Shown: positions 34,101 to 46,241 of the stretch, in pieces
Numbering within the stretch: position 1 is the stretch's first letter
How the letters are laid out: each line of letters begins with the position of its first letter
Source of the DNA: Pomphorhynchus laevis
Lineage: Eukaryota > Acanthocephala > Palaeacanthocephala > Echinorhynchida > Pomphorhynchidae
Assembly: GCA_012934845.2 (NCBI GenBank)
Contig: WNNJ02003027.1
Coordinates: forward strand, 124,001-188,000
Direction: 5' to 3'
DNA length: 64,000 nt
The notes under the pieces: model-generated
What the model saw: only the letters and a program-made list of their open reading frames with translations
The model's database searches: none
Told to the model about the DNA's origin: nothing
Program-made: the position numbers and the translations under genes

Positions 34101-35219
34101 TATATTTTTTATTAATATACTTTTTATTAATATAATTTTATCATATATTTTTTTATTAATCAATTCATAAAAATTGAATTTAATATTTTCTAATGTGAAT
34201 TTTAAAAAGCTTATGTTTGAAATTTTTTTAATATTTATGTAGTCCAAAATACTATACTCAGTTGACTGATCTGAATTGATGGTAACTCCATGTTCATATT
34301 TATCATTCAGTGTTTCTATTAGTTAGAAAAAATAATAGAAATTAGTTCGACTTTGCATTCGATAAAAATAGTTCGACTGATTAAAATATAGCTTCTAGGA
34401 TGCATTTCGATTTAAAGTATTTCAATTTTAGATAGACACACAAAGCAATGTTTTAAACAGATCTAACAATGTTATTAATTGACCTATCAATAGAGTACGA
34501 CATTCAAAAGCCAGAGTAATAATTCTACACTGACAGTTACATATTCACATATCACCGATGATGATTTAATCATGCGGAATTCGAAGGACTGGCTTGATTG
34601 TAAGAGTGCTCTCAACTGGACTAATGCTTAAATATTTAATACCAGCGATTGATTGAGAATGCCATTGACGCTGTAAAAATTATACGAATGATTAGCACAT
34701 AATGCAGTCGAGAGTTTACGCGTTAAAACATTTTCAGTTTCATCATTAAAACACTTTCTCACACTATCGACATGAAATTTGATAATTCAGAATGTTTATT
34801 CATCCAATAGTTCGCAGGAGATATGGAAATAGCACATTATAGAGTTAGAACATCGAAACTGAAATATCAAATTCTAAAGAGAACACTAGAGATTAAAGAA
34901 CAAGATATATAAGATAATTTATTATGGCATTTGTAAGCTAAACGAATCTTAGCAAATTTAAAAATTAAATTGTCAGACAAAGTTAGTCTGAGCATATGGC
35001 TTGTTCACTATGTGAACAAGCTAGTGCGGTAAAGGGTACACAACAAAGATATTTAAGTTAAATTAAAATTATCATTAAAATTATCAAAGAATTCATGCAA
35101 CTAAGAAAGAATCTGATAAAATATATTTCATTTGAGATGTTGCATTTAAATTATATTATAATAATCTATTATAATTATATTAGATTTATTATTCAAAAAT
35201 AACTTTATTATTCAATAAA
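34101..35219. other. no gene seen
   Basis: AT-rich sequence with no open frame of note, no recognised repeat and no RNA gene. Confidence 0.4.
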
Positions 35220-36060
35220 GTTGCCGAGGGAAAGATCTCCAACCGACTCCAAAAAGGATGTCGCATTCCTTCATTGCACGGCTGCGCTGATTTGTTGCAT
35301 AAGCCAACTGAATGAGCGTTTATCTCCGGTTGTCCGCCCTAACCTCGAACCAAGCTATCCCAAAAACGAAAATGCACTGGGGCCACCCGCGCTTTTGTTT
35401 TGATAGCGATGGAGACGAATAAATACTGTCGATCCTAAACAGCTGTATTTGTTTATTTTGAGCTGTTTCGCGTAGGCTGCAACAGCGCTGGCAGAAGACA
35501 CCGCATAGGTGACATGATTGCCGACCAGAGTGTTCGGGAAATTGAAATCCCAAATGAGTATACGGCCAGCTTCCCATGGCACAATAATTGCACAGTCGGG
35601 TCGTTTGCTATCGTATCGAGCTGAGCTTGCCAGTTCGAGTATGGACCAATTTACAGAGCCAGCAACATCCATTCTCAACATCACTGTGACCATAACATAT
35701 CAATGGTGACGATACGTTATCTTGTTGCAGTCTAAGGCATGATAACTGTGCCGCGGGATCGACACTCCGCAAATATACCGATGTGGTTGAAAGCATTGAG
35801 CACAGAGCCTTAACGTTACGGCGATAGAAATATAGCGTTCATAAAGTCGTGTGCAGACGGACGTGAACGGTAGTAAGATCAACAGCGAAACGTTCCCAAG
35901 CAGTATCTTCTACAGTTCCATTGTGTCGTTAATTGATGAACCAAACGCAAGAATAACAGCATCCAATGCCTGGCAAACACCGAGGCCTCCAAGACGGATC
36001 GGTAAGGTCGCTTGACTCCAGACTTGGTTGATGGCACATTGAGTATTTCAATCAATAGTC
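35220..36060 (-). pseudogene. RLE retroelement relic 4
   Basis: GC-richer relic with several frames. 5' to 3' on the minus strand: a thumb-region signature QATLPIRLGGLGVCQAL near 36,010, a HALDC-like remnant of the finger near 35,735, then the RLE domain YDSKRPDCAIIVPWEAGRIL followed by IWDFNFPNTL, a helix ending AYAKQLKINKY (K..KY) and weaker sequence to about 35,220. The RPD..WD..K..KY pattern is the same nuclease type as at 17,600 but a third lineage. Confidence 0.7.
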
Positions 36061-36339
36061 TTTGAAGTTCAGTGTCGAACTTTAGTGTTCAAACTTCGTG
36101 CCTTCATTTAATTATTATATTATAAGAGAATACAATATAATTTATTTAAACAACCTTTATATTTGATATGAATAAAATTATATTTTTCTTATAATGTGTA
36201 AAAAATAAATATGCGCACCGATAGAATACGGCAATCAAAATTAAATAATATTGAAATACAATCCGCCAATTCTTTGAATTTAAATTACATTTTTGAAATA
36301 CAGTCTATATACACGAAGATGATCAATTGAAAATGCTGT

Positions 36340-37860
36340 CAAATATTAGCGTTCAAAATTGTATTTTTATTTTTGGGGACTTTAATGTGCCTATATAACG
36401 TTACTTTTAATTGCAATATAACAATGTGTCATGCTGATTAAATAGCATAATCATCATGCTCCATAAGGTTTGGTTGCATTGACTTGGTATTTTCCAATAA
36501 AAATGTGAAAATGTTGAAAACAAGCAGTAGTCCAAATGCTATGTAATGGAAATGGTTCATTCAAGCATTGCCTTATGGGATCATTGTAATAAATTATTGT
36601 CAGCTTTAATAACAAACAGACTACAAAACATGTGTAAAAAGTAGTTTTCTTTCGAACAGTTCGGTATCAGATAAGGTTGTTCTACATTACCTGCGTGTCA
36701 TCTTTGAGAAAGTTAATCCAGAATGGAATCACTATATCAGTATTAGTCTACGCCATTTTTATGAATTTTCAACGTGCGTTCAACTTAGTGGATAGTACTA
36801 TTTTGCTACGAAAACTACATTATTCTAACGCTTCCGGCAATACAATTGATGTCCTTAAATAAATATTATATCCACATGAAATTTGGATTTTCGATGGATT
36901 GGATAATTTAAATGTTATTCTCCAAACTGTGGAGTTCCACAAGAAAACCTAATTATCCCATTATTTTCGATATACTTATCGGATTTGCCTGGTTTAATTA
37001 ATGTGTCGTCTGATATTGCTTTGATATTTTACGCTGAGGATTTAGTAATTATAAGTTCGAATATCAATACACAATAATCTACAAACTCGCAATATATACT
37101 GATCAAAACAAAATTGCAGTTATTGTGGTGAAAATGTAACTTATTAAATTTAGAAAAAGGACGGTTATAAAAGAACGATCAACTACTATGCAAAACTGTT
37201 CCGCTAGAATTCATTACAAGTTACAATTATCTCGGAATAACTGTGTATTATTGAGATGAAGTTTTAAAAATCACATTGATGCTCAGAACTGTAAGTTATC
37301 TTCGTATATTCATCAAATTCTAAATCTTGGATCTTTATCGTCCAGTAGCGTACTCAATTTTTTTGACATTGTGACAGAATAAAGTTTTGTTATGAACTAA
37401 CTTCCTTATGGATTCACCAAACTGCTAAAAGCACGAGAAAACTGGATAGTATCAAATGACGATTTATTAAAAAAGAGTTTAAGGTGTATCTTAAAAAGTA
37501 TCGCCATCATATTAGCAAAAATAACCGGAGTTATCAGTTTAATTGATGATTACAAATTTCGTTTCATGTTGTCATAGACGGAAACAAACTTTAAATAAAT
37601 GGCTGGCATCAAAAGATTAATAATGCCGATCTGGATGTTCAAAACACACCAGCAATGACATTTTCATATTGGATGAATTAATGTTGCCATAAGAGACCAT
37701 TGATTATAAGTGCCTCAAATTACGGCTACATAACACATTTTGTTCCAGAAATAAGGCAATTCATTAGTGCAAACTTCCTGCATCTGTCGACTTTGCAATT
37801 TTCCTTGCAAGTCTTTATTACACGTAGAAATGCAGCTATTAGAATAAATTTTCTCTAAAT
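36340..37860 (+). pseudogene. APE-type LINE relic
   Basis: Decayed LINE related to the one at 25,745. In order: endonuclease motif FIFGDFNVP near 36,370; RT motif A region MNFQRAFNLVDSTILLRKL near 36,760; motif B remnant near 36,930; motif C as YAEDLVII near 37,030 (the first Asp of YADD has become Glu); FITSYNYLGITVY near 37,215. C-terminal pieces continue to about 37,860. Many stops. Confidence 0.7.
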
Positions 37861-38083
37861 AAAATTTACAATCTTTAAAATCAATAATTTCCCTAATGAC
37901 TAAGGATTTATTGTATAAATTATATTTCCCATTTTTAACTAGTGACCGAGGTTAATAGATAAACTCTGATTGATCAAATCAGCTAACTGAGTCTACGTAT
38001 TTAATATAATTCATCAAACTTGTTTGAAAATAAGAAAAAATAATAGTAAAGTCGTAACCAATAATACATAGTTTCAGTATTTC
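37861..38083. other. PLE terminal debris
   Basis: Contains another AGCTAACTGAGTCTACG motif near 37,986 followed by sequence like the second PLE subfamily (TTCATCAAACTTGTTTGAAA). No gene. Confidence 0.45.
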
Positions 38084-38170
38084 AGTATTGATGGACTACC
38101 TATGTGGAATCCACTTGCACCAATACTATCAAAGATAACATATATAAGATATTGGGTAAACAACATTGTG
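38084..38170 (+). pseudogene. RT motif B-C scrap of a different PLE
   Basis: A short open run reads IDGLPMWNPLAPILSKIT then RYWVNNIV. It resembles PLE motif B (GLPMGNPLSPILAD) joined closely to motif C (RYVDDIV), as if the span between were deleted. It differs from the GVPMGGNSSPIIADL form of the Naiad-type copies, so a second PLE lineage seems to have been present. Confidence 0.45.
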
Positions 38171-38285
38171 ATGGCTTTTTCTTTGTAATTAATTGTCACC
38201 GTTATGTATATGAAAATTAATGATTAATACTTGTCAATATCTGATGTTTTAAGTTGGGTAAAAAGTTACCCAATATGCAATATTT

Positions 38286-41268
38286 TTAATATTATATTTT
38301 TAATGATTTTCTATTGTATAATGAATCCCTTGAGATAGCTGTAATTACTCATATATTGATCAGACAGTACAAGGATTGAAAATACATATAACACAATTAA
38401 ATATAACATAAAACGAGGTAATATGTCGGGAGTTATATCACATAATATACTTATTTTAGATCATAAGATTAATTTTTTATGAAGTCAATGTTAGTAAATA
38501 ATATAAATTGTATTAGAATAAGATATTGCACTAGATCAGGGTTTATTAACCTATGAATCATAACCAACTATGTGGGTCACGGAAGGAGCTTTTGTGAGTC
38601 ACGAACATTCTACTCGATAAAACATTCAAATTAAATGAAAGTTTTCTTTCATATTGATAATTTCAGATTGCTCATATCATCATGATGCCAAGGAGTAAGA
38701 TAGGCTGGAAAGACGAATTTGTAAAATACGGTTTTCACAAAGGTTGTTGAGAAAGTCATAATCAAAGCACAATTCATGACTTGTAATTTGGTTCTTGCAA
38801 ATGAAAGTTTCGACCATTTAAGTTAATGACCCACTTCAATAATGTACATGGTAGAAATTTAACAGAAGAGGAAATGAAATGTAAGAGGACACGATAAGAC
38901 CAGAAGGCAACCGTTCAAGGATTCCAAATTGTAAAGCACGAATAACCAATGTTGGAAGCCTCTTATGAAGTTGCCTACGTAATTGCAAGAGAAATAACCT
39001 CATATTGTAGTGGAATAAGCTAATTAAATCTGCTACACTAAAAATGGCCTACCTGGTCCTTGGAGAAGAAGCAATGAAAACGCTCAAAAATATTTCGTGA
39101 TCAAACGATGTTATGAAATTAAGAATTGTTGAGATGATCGAAGACGTAATTACACAAGTTGTATATGGAATCAAAAGCAACCAAGTACGAATTAGTTTGC
39201 CGCTAAACGAATCAACGGATGTCACCAACATGAATCATTTGCTTGTCTTCGTTCGTCATGCAGAAGACGCGTCATTTCGTGATGAGCTTTTATTTTGCAT
39301 GAAGTTGGAATAAACTGCCAAAGCAACTGACGTTGATTGTTAAATGATATCTTAAAGACACATGGTATCGACTGTAATAAAATTGGTTATATCAGCACAG
39401 ACGATACACCTTTAATGTTAAGATAAAAGTCAGGTTTTGTGAGTTTAGTGAAAAATGTTGTTTCATATATTGCTAGCATTCATTGTGTTATTCAACGCCA
39501 GGCACTTGCCTCAAAACGTGGCCGGGCTCTTTCAAAGAAGTTCTGGCCGCTGTAGTTCAAGTCGTGAATTTCAATATTCGAAAATCGCTTAATCATAGAA
39601 TTTTTAAATCATATTGAGATGAAGTAAGAGCAGAGCATAGCGCATTGTTATTTCACATCAAAGTAATCTGGCTTTCTTGTGGTCGTGTATTGATTAAGGC
39701 TGTCAGCCTGTCTGATGAACAGTCTGTGTTTGTGCGAAATGTCGGTCTCAAAGAGTCGGAAAAGTTTGAATATGAAGAAATCTTAGTTATCATGTGCTAC
39801 CTGGCTAATATTTTTGAAAACTGAAACGATCTGAATTTGTCATTACAAAAGAATCAAATGCTAATCGGATTCTCTGTTTCCAGAAAGTTCATGCCTTCAT
39901 GAATATGCTACATCTGTGGAGAAAACGATTCGTCAAAGGAAATATGTCCAATTTCAAATTGCTCGATCAGAAGCTTATAAGTACATATTCTTTAGTTGAC
40001 TTGATCAAAAGCATCATGAAACATCTGTCAGAATTAGAAATTAATTTCGCATATTATCTTAGTGATAAACCAAACTTCTTCTTTTGAATTGAACAACCCG
40101 TTTTGTAAAAATCGAAGAAGAAAATGAATTTGCAGATGAGCTCATAGATCTTTAATCAAACTCCGGAGCCAAAACAATATTTGAGGCCAAAGAATTACAC
40201 TTTTTATGGCTTCGAGAGATCATTGCGTATCCAAGTCTATCAAGGGTAGCTCTCTATGAAATTTTGTCATCTCCCACAACTTATCTTTGCGAGCGGGGTT
40301 TCTTTATGTTTACTCTATTAAAAGCGAAGTCGAGGAACTCAGCAATCACATGAGACTATCATTATCAAAGTTGGAACCACGGGCTTATCGATTGATGAAT
40401 ACAAAACAAGAACAACCATCCCATTAATTGCAATTTATTATATTGTAATATAATCACTTTTGTACGAAGCTTTTATTGTAAAATCATTTACTCTGTTTCT
40501 AAGATTTATCTTAATTATCAATAAGTTGTTTCAGCTTTCGTGAGGACTTAGGGTTGTGTCACGATGTCACTAGGCGGAGCAATGTATTCAAAAAAGTTAA
40601 TGTATTCAAAAAGGTTCAGAAACACTGCACTAGATAATCAAATATCATCAGTGGAAATGATAACCTTAATTCTAATTTATAAATCAAAATTATATAAAAT
40701 CTTTAAATTTATGTTTTATATTTTATCTTTAAATGCAAAACAGAATTAACTGATCAAAATTAAAATTTGATGTTTATGACATGAACCAGAATTTTCAGAT
40801 TTGTGATTAAAAGCATTTCTATCATTTAAACACAATTTTATCTATAATATTCACATTTGTATTCACAAGGGAAAATCCTTAAACTAGCACATGATTCTTT
40901 AGTGTCGAACGAGTATGGATTGAGTGTCGTCATCGATATGCGATTCATCCATCAAAACACTTAAAATTAACTGAAACTCCTAAAAATCTCATCAACATTT
41001 CGACTCTTCGACAAATTTTTAAGCAAGTTTGATTAATTTTTCTATTTCTTATAATGGAGAAGTATAAATCAACAAAATATTATTAATATAAATTTAAACT
41101 TTTTAAGGTAAATTTTTATGGGTTGTGAATAATATACTCTGTATTAGAATAAAATATTACACTTTATAATCAAATGTCATCAGTGGAAATGATGACCTCT
41201 AATCTTAGTTTTGATTAATCGTAAATTCTTTATTAATAAATTCATAAGAATTGATTTTTTTAATTCGT
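38286..41268 (+). repeat. 2.98 kb duplicated block, copy 2
   Basis: Same block as 9,468-12,451 in direct orientation, nearly identical over its whole length, including both flanks of the hAT element. Sequences outside the two copies differ at once on both sides. Confidence 0.9.
38537..40627 (+). mobile_element. hAT transposon fossil, copy 2
   Basis: 2,091 bp, same element as 9,719-11,810, with the same 8 bp target duplication CACTAGAT (38,529-38,536 and 40,628-40,635). It carries the same breaks in the transposase, which shows that the block was copied after the element died. Confidence 0.85.
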
Positions 41269-41476
41269 ACTTTATACAAATCTAAATTATATAAAATCTT
41301 TAAATTGTATACGAGTTAACGTATTCAATAAATAAATTATGGAATTGAGGTAGTTTTTGTTGTTAAGTTTGAGTTTATCAGTATTGGATATCAGTATATG
41401 AGTTTATCGGTAATATTCGCAGTATTCGTACCGTTGAGAAACTATGTTGCCTTACCAAAAACTGATATATAAATCC

Positions 41477-41597
41477 TTCAATTGATTGGAACATCAACAT
41501 GAAGAAAGATTATTTAACAAAAATTTTCAAGATGTGGTTGAAAATTTGTGTTTATTTAAATAATATTTCTTTTTGTTGATGTTCCAATCAATTAAAG
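41477..41597. mobile_element. small inverted-repeat element
   Basis: About 120 bp with inverted ends TTCAATTGATTGGAACATCA and its complement near 41,570-41,597. No coding capacity. MITE-like. Target duplication unclear. The surrounding stretch 41,269-41,900 has no gene. Confidence 0.5.
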
Positions 41598-41899
41598 AAA
41601 AAAGTTATTAATTATGAATACAATTTAAATATTAAATTAGTTTTACATAAAATATTATTTCAATTGTTTATTTCAAACGGTATTAATATCAGATAATTGA
41701 TTAATAATTACAAATATTTTTGATATTTTTAATAAGATTTTCTCAGATATTCGTCGAAGTTTTTTGCTCTCGATAATATCTTCAGTAATAAATTTTGAGT
41801 ATATATTTTTTAATATAAAATATTATATTATAATTTATAGATATTATACTTTAGTTTTAAAAATATAAACAACAAAATCTTAAGATTTTCTATTTTTTA

Positions 41900-44800
41900 C
41901 GCTTAGGTTTGAAAAGATTATTAACCTTGAGATTTTCTATAATTTTGAATTTTTAAAGAGTCAAAACTAAATAAAATGATAATGTTAGTCAGGGTCTTGA
42001 TAATTTAGGTTAACTTGGTAATTTTTACTAAGTAAAAATTTTTGTAAAAATTCAAATAAATATGTAAAAATATGAACCTAAATTATTAAAATCTTAAGAT
42101 TTTCTATTTTCACTAATTCAGATTAGTTAACTTAGATTTTGTCTCAGTTTAAAATATGACTAAGAATTTAAATAAATGTATAAATCAAATCGGCTAACCG
42201 AGTTACGCATTCTATATAATTACAAATTGAAAAAATAATTATAATGCTATATCAATATTCCCACTTACTTTCTTATCCGTATTTAAAGGTCTAATCTTAG
42301 AAAATGCGGTGACAGAAGATGTAAGATGTAGCATTGAAATTCACCACAAAATCAGTTGATTTAAACGGTACCCATTAGTTCCTAGTTATCAAAATAGTAC
42401 ACGTAGAACAACAAATAAGATAAAATTATAATTTAATATAATAAAATAAACTCATATTATTATAATATGATTATAAAATCTTAAGATTTTCTATATTCCA
42501 TATTTTTATAAGATAATAATTTTTATATATAATTATAAAAAATAAGATAAAATTATAATTCAATATAATGATTTAAAATCATATTATTATAATATGATTA
42601 TAAAATCTTAAGATTTTCTATAATTTAGAATTTCTTAAGGGTCAAGTTTATAACTCAATATTTTTATAAACTGATTAATAAATAATAAACAAGATATATC
42701 AGAGCTAAGATTCGAGATCATTTGGACGAGCTGCTATGGTATTAGATTTCGGACTATATTCGTCAATGCAACAGCGCAATGGAACCAAATACATGATAAT
42801 GATGTATTTGTTGCATTCTGATGCAATTTGATTGTATAGCGTAATCCTCATTTCAGCCCCAGTGTTGAAATATGGATTAAACTACATCCGTTTAAAAATT
42901 TGAACTTAAAAGTAGAGATTAATATTTAATTCCAACTTTTTTGTCGAGTTACTTCGTATCTTATGACTATGATGCTAGCGTCACTTAAGATGTCCGTCCT
43001 ATTAAGCAAAATATTGTTGGACTTTAAATTGTATTTAACACCTGTATTGTCCAGACTAACTGTAGACAACCACATGCAGATAAACCATCAATAATTTGAT
43101 GTGTATTACTAAATGAATATCACGACGAATATCGGGGAATACAAATTTCTAATTATACTAGGTTTTCGGAGTGTGTATGCTGTAGTATGTCTTGTCGTTC
43201 CATATTGTACATATTCGAGTGTACTTCTCACAGCAATTGGTGTTTATTAGAGAGTGATAAGATATGTAAGCATTAGCACTGATGATTTAGATTTATGCTG
43301 TAAGAATATAACCTGAACAGCATAAAATTCACATACACATGAACTTATCTGCTTATCCAGTGATTTTTTCTTTGTAAAAATACTAACGAATTTATTTTTA
43401 TGTATTGAAATTGACAGACACACTGTTTTTTCTGATGGTACTTAAGAATATATTTGCAATATTTCTTATTTATTATATTATCCGATTGCCAAAGATTTTA
43501 TAACAAAATCTAGCTTTATTATTATTTTATAACTCTATTTTTTTCAAAATATATTGATGAAATTTAATAAAATTTTACAATTTTTTGTTTAGTTCTATTC
43601 GTATATTACCCTACTTTAAGAAAACCAATATCATGACATATTCTGGTTATACGTAAACACGGTGTCTTATTCTTGTTATACTCCAAATGCGGGATTTACA
43701 GGATTCCTATGATCAATTGTTCAATGAACTCGCCAAATATATCAATGCTCAATTGTCTTAAATATAGGCGGCAAATGATTCTTGTGCCATTAAATTACTG
43801 ATGATACTATAAGTTAGTAATAAGGACGCAACAATTTTTTAAAAAAATTTACGTTTTTTAAATTTGGTAAGTACAAAAGAACAAATGTGGAATAATTAAG
43901 TATTTTGTACTTAGTATATTTAATATTAAGATTTATATATTAAAAAATAATTTTAATATATAATAAAAATTTAAAATGAAAAGCATTTCCTATGAATTGT
44001 CTAATAACTAATAAATAACATACCATGAATCCGAATAAGACATAGATGCCATTAAGAGTGAATGCTATGTTATCAGGTATTGGTCCCTATTTCTTTACCG
44101 AACGACGCAGTGGTGCCATATGCATGCTAATGACCTATTTCCTATGATGAAATTTGGTTATCTGATGTACCTTATTCTAATACAAAGTATATTATTTACT
44201 ATCCATAAAAATTATCTGCTTAAAAGTTTAAATTTATTTTTAATTGTATTGTGTTGATTTATATTTTTGTAAATTTAATATTTTAATAATATTTTGTTGA
44301 TTTCTACTTCTTCATTTTAAGAAATAGAAATAAAATTCATAAAACTCATTTGTAAAATAGCAGAAATGTTTAAGAAATTTAACTTGATTACATCTGTGAG
44401 CTGAAATTCTTCTGATTGTGGCACGACATTATCCTCACAGGTATTGTTCCTATTCTTGATACAGCAGGACGCTACTAATCAGTCTGGTTGGGTATCATCA
44501 GCTGCTGACCCAGACCTACATTTCACGTTTCGACCCTTTCTGCTTTCTCCGTACACTGGTGCTGATCGGATTCGAACTTAGAACGTCTGTATCGCGATTC
44601 AATGCTACATCCACTCAGCTGGCTGCTCCGGTGGTGTATATATACATTTCTATATATTGCTTTTGGTAGGGGATCGTATCCTGACGATATATTAGAAACT
44701 ACCCTATGTGTGTGATTCGCTATTCGGATCACTGATTTCTACTTCTTCATTTTAAGAAATAGAAATAAAATTCATCAACCTTATTTGTAAAATAGCAGAA

Positions 44801-45535
44801 ATATTAATGTGGTATCAATAATACACAGCTTCAGTATTTTTAATAAGAGGTTTTATATCTGGGAAAACAATCTCCACTGAAAATAATAACCTGATCGTAT
44901 TCAGTCTAAATATACTTCCAAATACTTGTATTTTTAAATCTTTCATACAAAATTTGATGTTGGGCTTGCAAATACTTATATTTATAAACTTTATAATTAT
45001 TCAACCTTTACTTACAATTTTTAGAATCTTTGAATGACGAGCAATAAATTTTTTAAATTATCTCAGAAGTTTATATGATACAGTAAAAGTTCATTAAAAT
45101 AAAAACCTTTTTACTAACGAGTTTAAAATTCCTCGAGAATGTTGTCGTCATTATCGAATTTGCAATTAACGAGTTACAAAATTGGAAAGGTTGCAGAAAT
45201 TTTATTTTCGATTACTCACGCTTTACAATTTACTTTTTTTACTGAACTCTATTCTTGTGAGCACATTGTGATATAATTGTACTCACGAAAGACATTTAGC
45301 GGAATATATTCTGCGGATGACTCTGTTGACTCTGTTGTCAATATATAAAATTTGACTTTGTTTTAAATTTAAACTTTTTATGCTTTAAAAATATGTTTAA
45401 ACCTTTTAATTTTTGCTTTATAAATTTTCTTTATTCGTGTGCTCAGTGTTTGCTTTATAAAAATAAATTTTGTAAATTTTTATACTATTTTTTTATTTTT
45501 TATTTGTAATTATTATTTAATTATTATATTTTTAT
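41900..45535. repeat. inverted duplication 1, right arm
   Basis: Inverted copy of part B (41,900-43,448) directly joined to part A (43,465-45,535). At the join (about 43,445-43,480) it keeps the uninterrupted target AAGAAATATTGCAAATAT (read on the minus strand) that the PLE split in the left arm. It carries a private insertion, the SINE at 44,368-44,732. Confidence 0.85.
44368..44732 (-). mobile_element. tRNA-derived SINE
   Basis: 365 bp insertion absent from the left arm. On the minus strand it has a polymerase III-like promoter: an A-box-like GCCAGCTGAGTGG (44,611-44,623) and a good B box GTTCGAATCC (44,568-44,577) at normal spacing, within a degenerate tRNA-like head. A non-tRNA body follows with GGGTCGAAACGTG and CAGCTGATGATACCC, then a short AT-rich tail. 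About 100 bp precede the tRNA-like part. It is flanked by direct repeats of about 70 bp (44,298-44,367 and 44,733-44,802), and only one copy of this 70 bp exists at the empty site in the left arm (about 24,410-24,500). Confidence 0.75.
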
Positions 45536-46171
45536 TTAATTATTATATTTTTATTTTTTAATTTATGAATTTATTTTTCATTTTAAATACGTAGACTCTG
45601 ATAGCTGAGATGAAAATTGAAAAATGATAAAAGATCAGTATTAAAAACTAAATCGAAATTAAGATATAAAAACATATATAAATTATAGTTTAAAATTAAT
45701 CATATAAACAAATTATATATTGATTATATAAACAAATAATTTTTTCTTCTGGGTTTCTAAAAGACTAAATTAAGTGCAATCAATAATTATTATTATCTTG
45801 ATAAGATATAAGATAAGATAACTCTATAAGATAAAAGATAATCTTTTTTTAATGATATTTTCTTAAATGATATTCTCTTAAGCAAATTCGACTTTTAAAA
45901 TGCTAACTCTTTGAATATTCGAAGTTTACGAAGTAAATACTATTTGGTAAAGCTAAAACTTATATTAACTCACCCAACATATGCGAACAGTGTTTTGATA
46001 ATATATGCCTTACTTACTTAAACGATATACTTATTTATTAACGAAATGAACTTAAATAAACCATTTACAGAGACTAATCATTCTATTGAATGATCGAACT
46101 ATCAGATCAGCTAACTGATTCCACGTATTTATAAATTAAAAATATTGCTTTATAATTACAAATTATATGTA
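45536..46171. other. AT-rich, PLE terminal motif
   Basis: No gene. Contains a run of GATAAGATA-type repeats (45,800-45,850) and a terminal PLE-like motif near 46,106 (CAGCTAACTGATTCCACG). The stretch AACTTAAATAAACCATTTAC just before it recurs near 51,260 and 56,660. Confidence 0.4.
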
Positions 46172-46241
46172 TATATAAAAAATTATATGAATAATAAATA
46201 ATTATATAATATTTTATACAATTTATGTTTTTATAACGATA
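46172..46241. repeat. ~70 bp target duplication, left
   Basis: Begins TATATAAAAAATTATATG and ends TTTTTATAACGATA. It matches 49,543-49,612 with one mismatch and flanks the RLE retrotransposon. Confidence 0.8.

Noticed and set aside
44523-44732. 69-codon minus-strand frame and a possible tRNA gene
   Set aside because: Lies inside the SINE. The tRNA-like head has promoter boxes but does not fold into a full cloverleaf with a proper acceptor stem.
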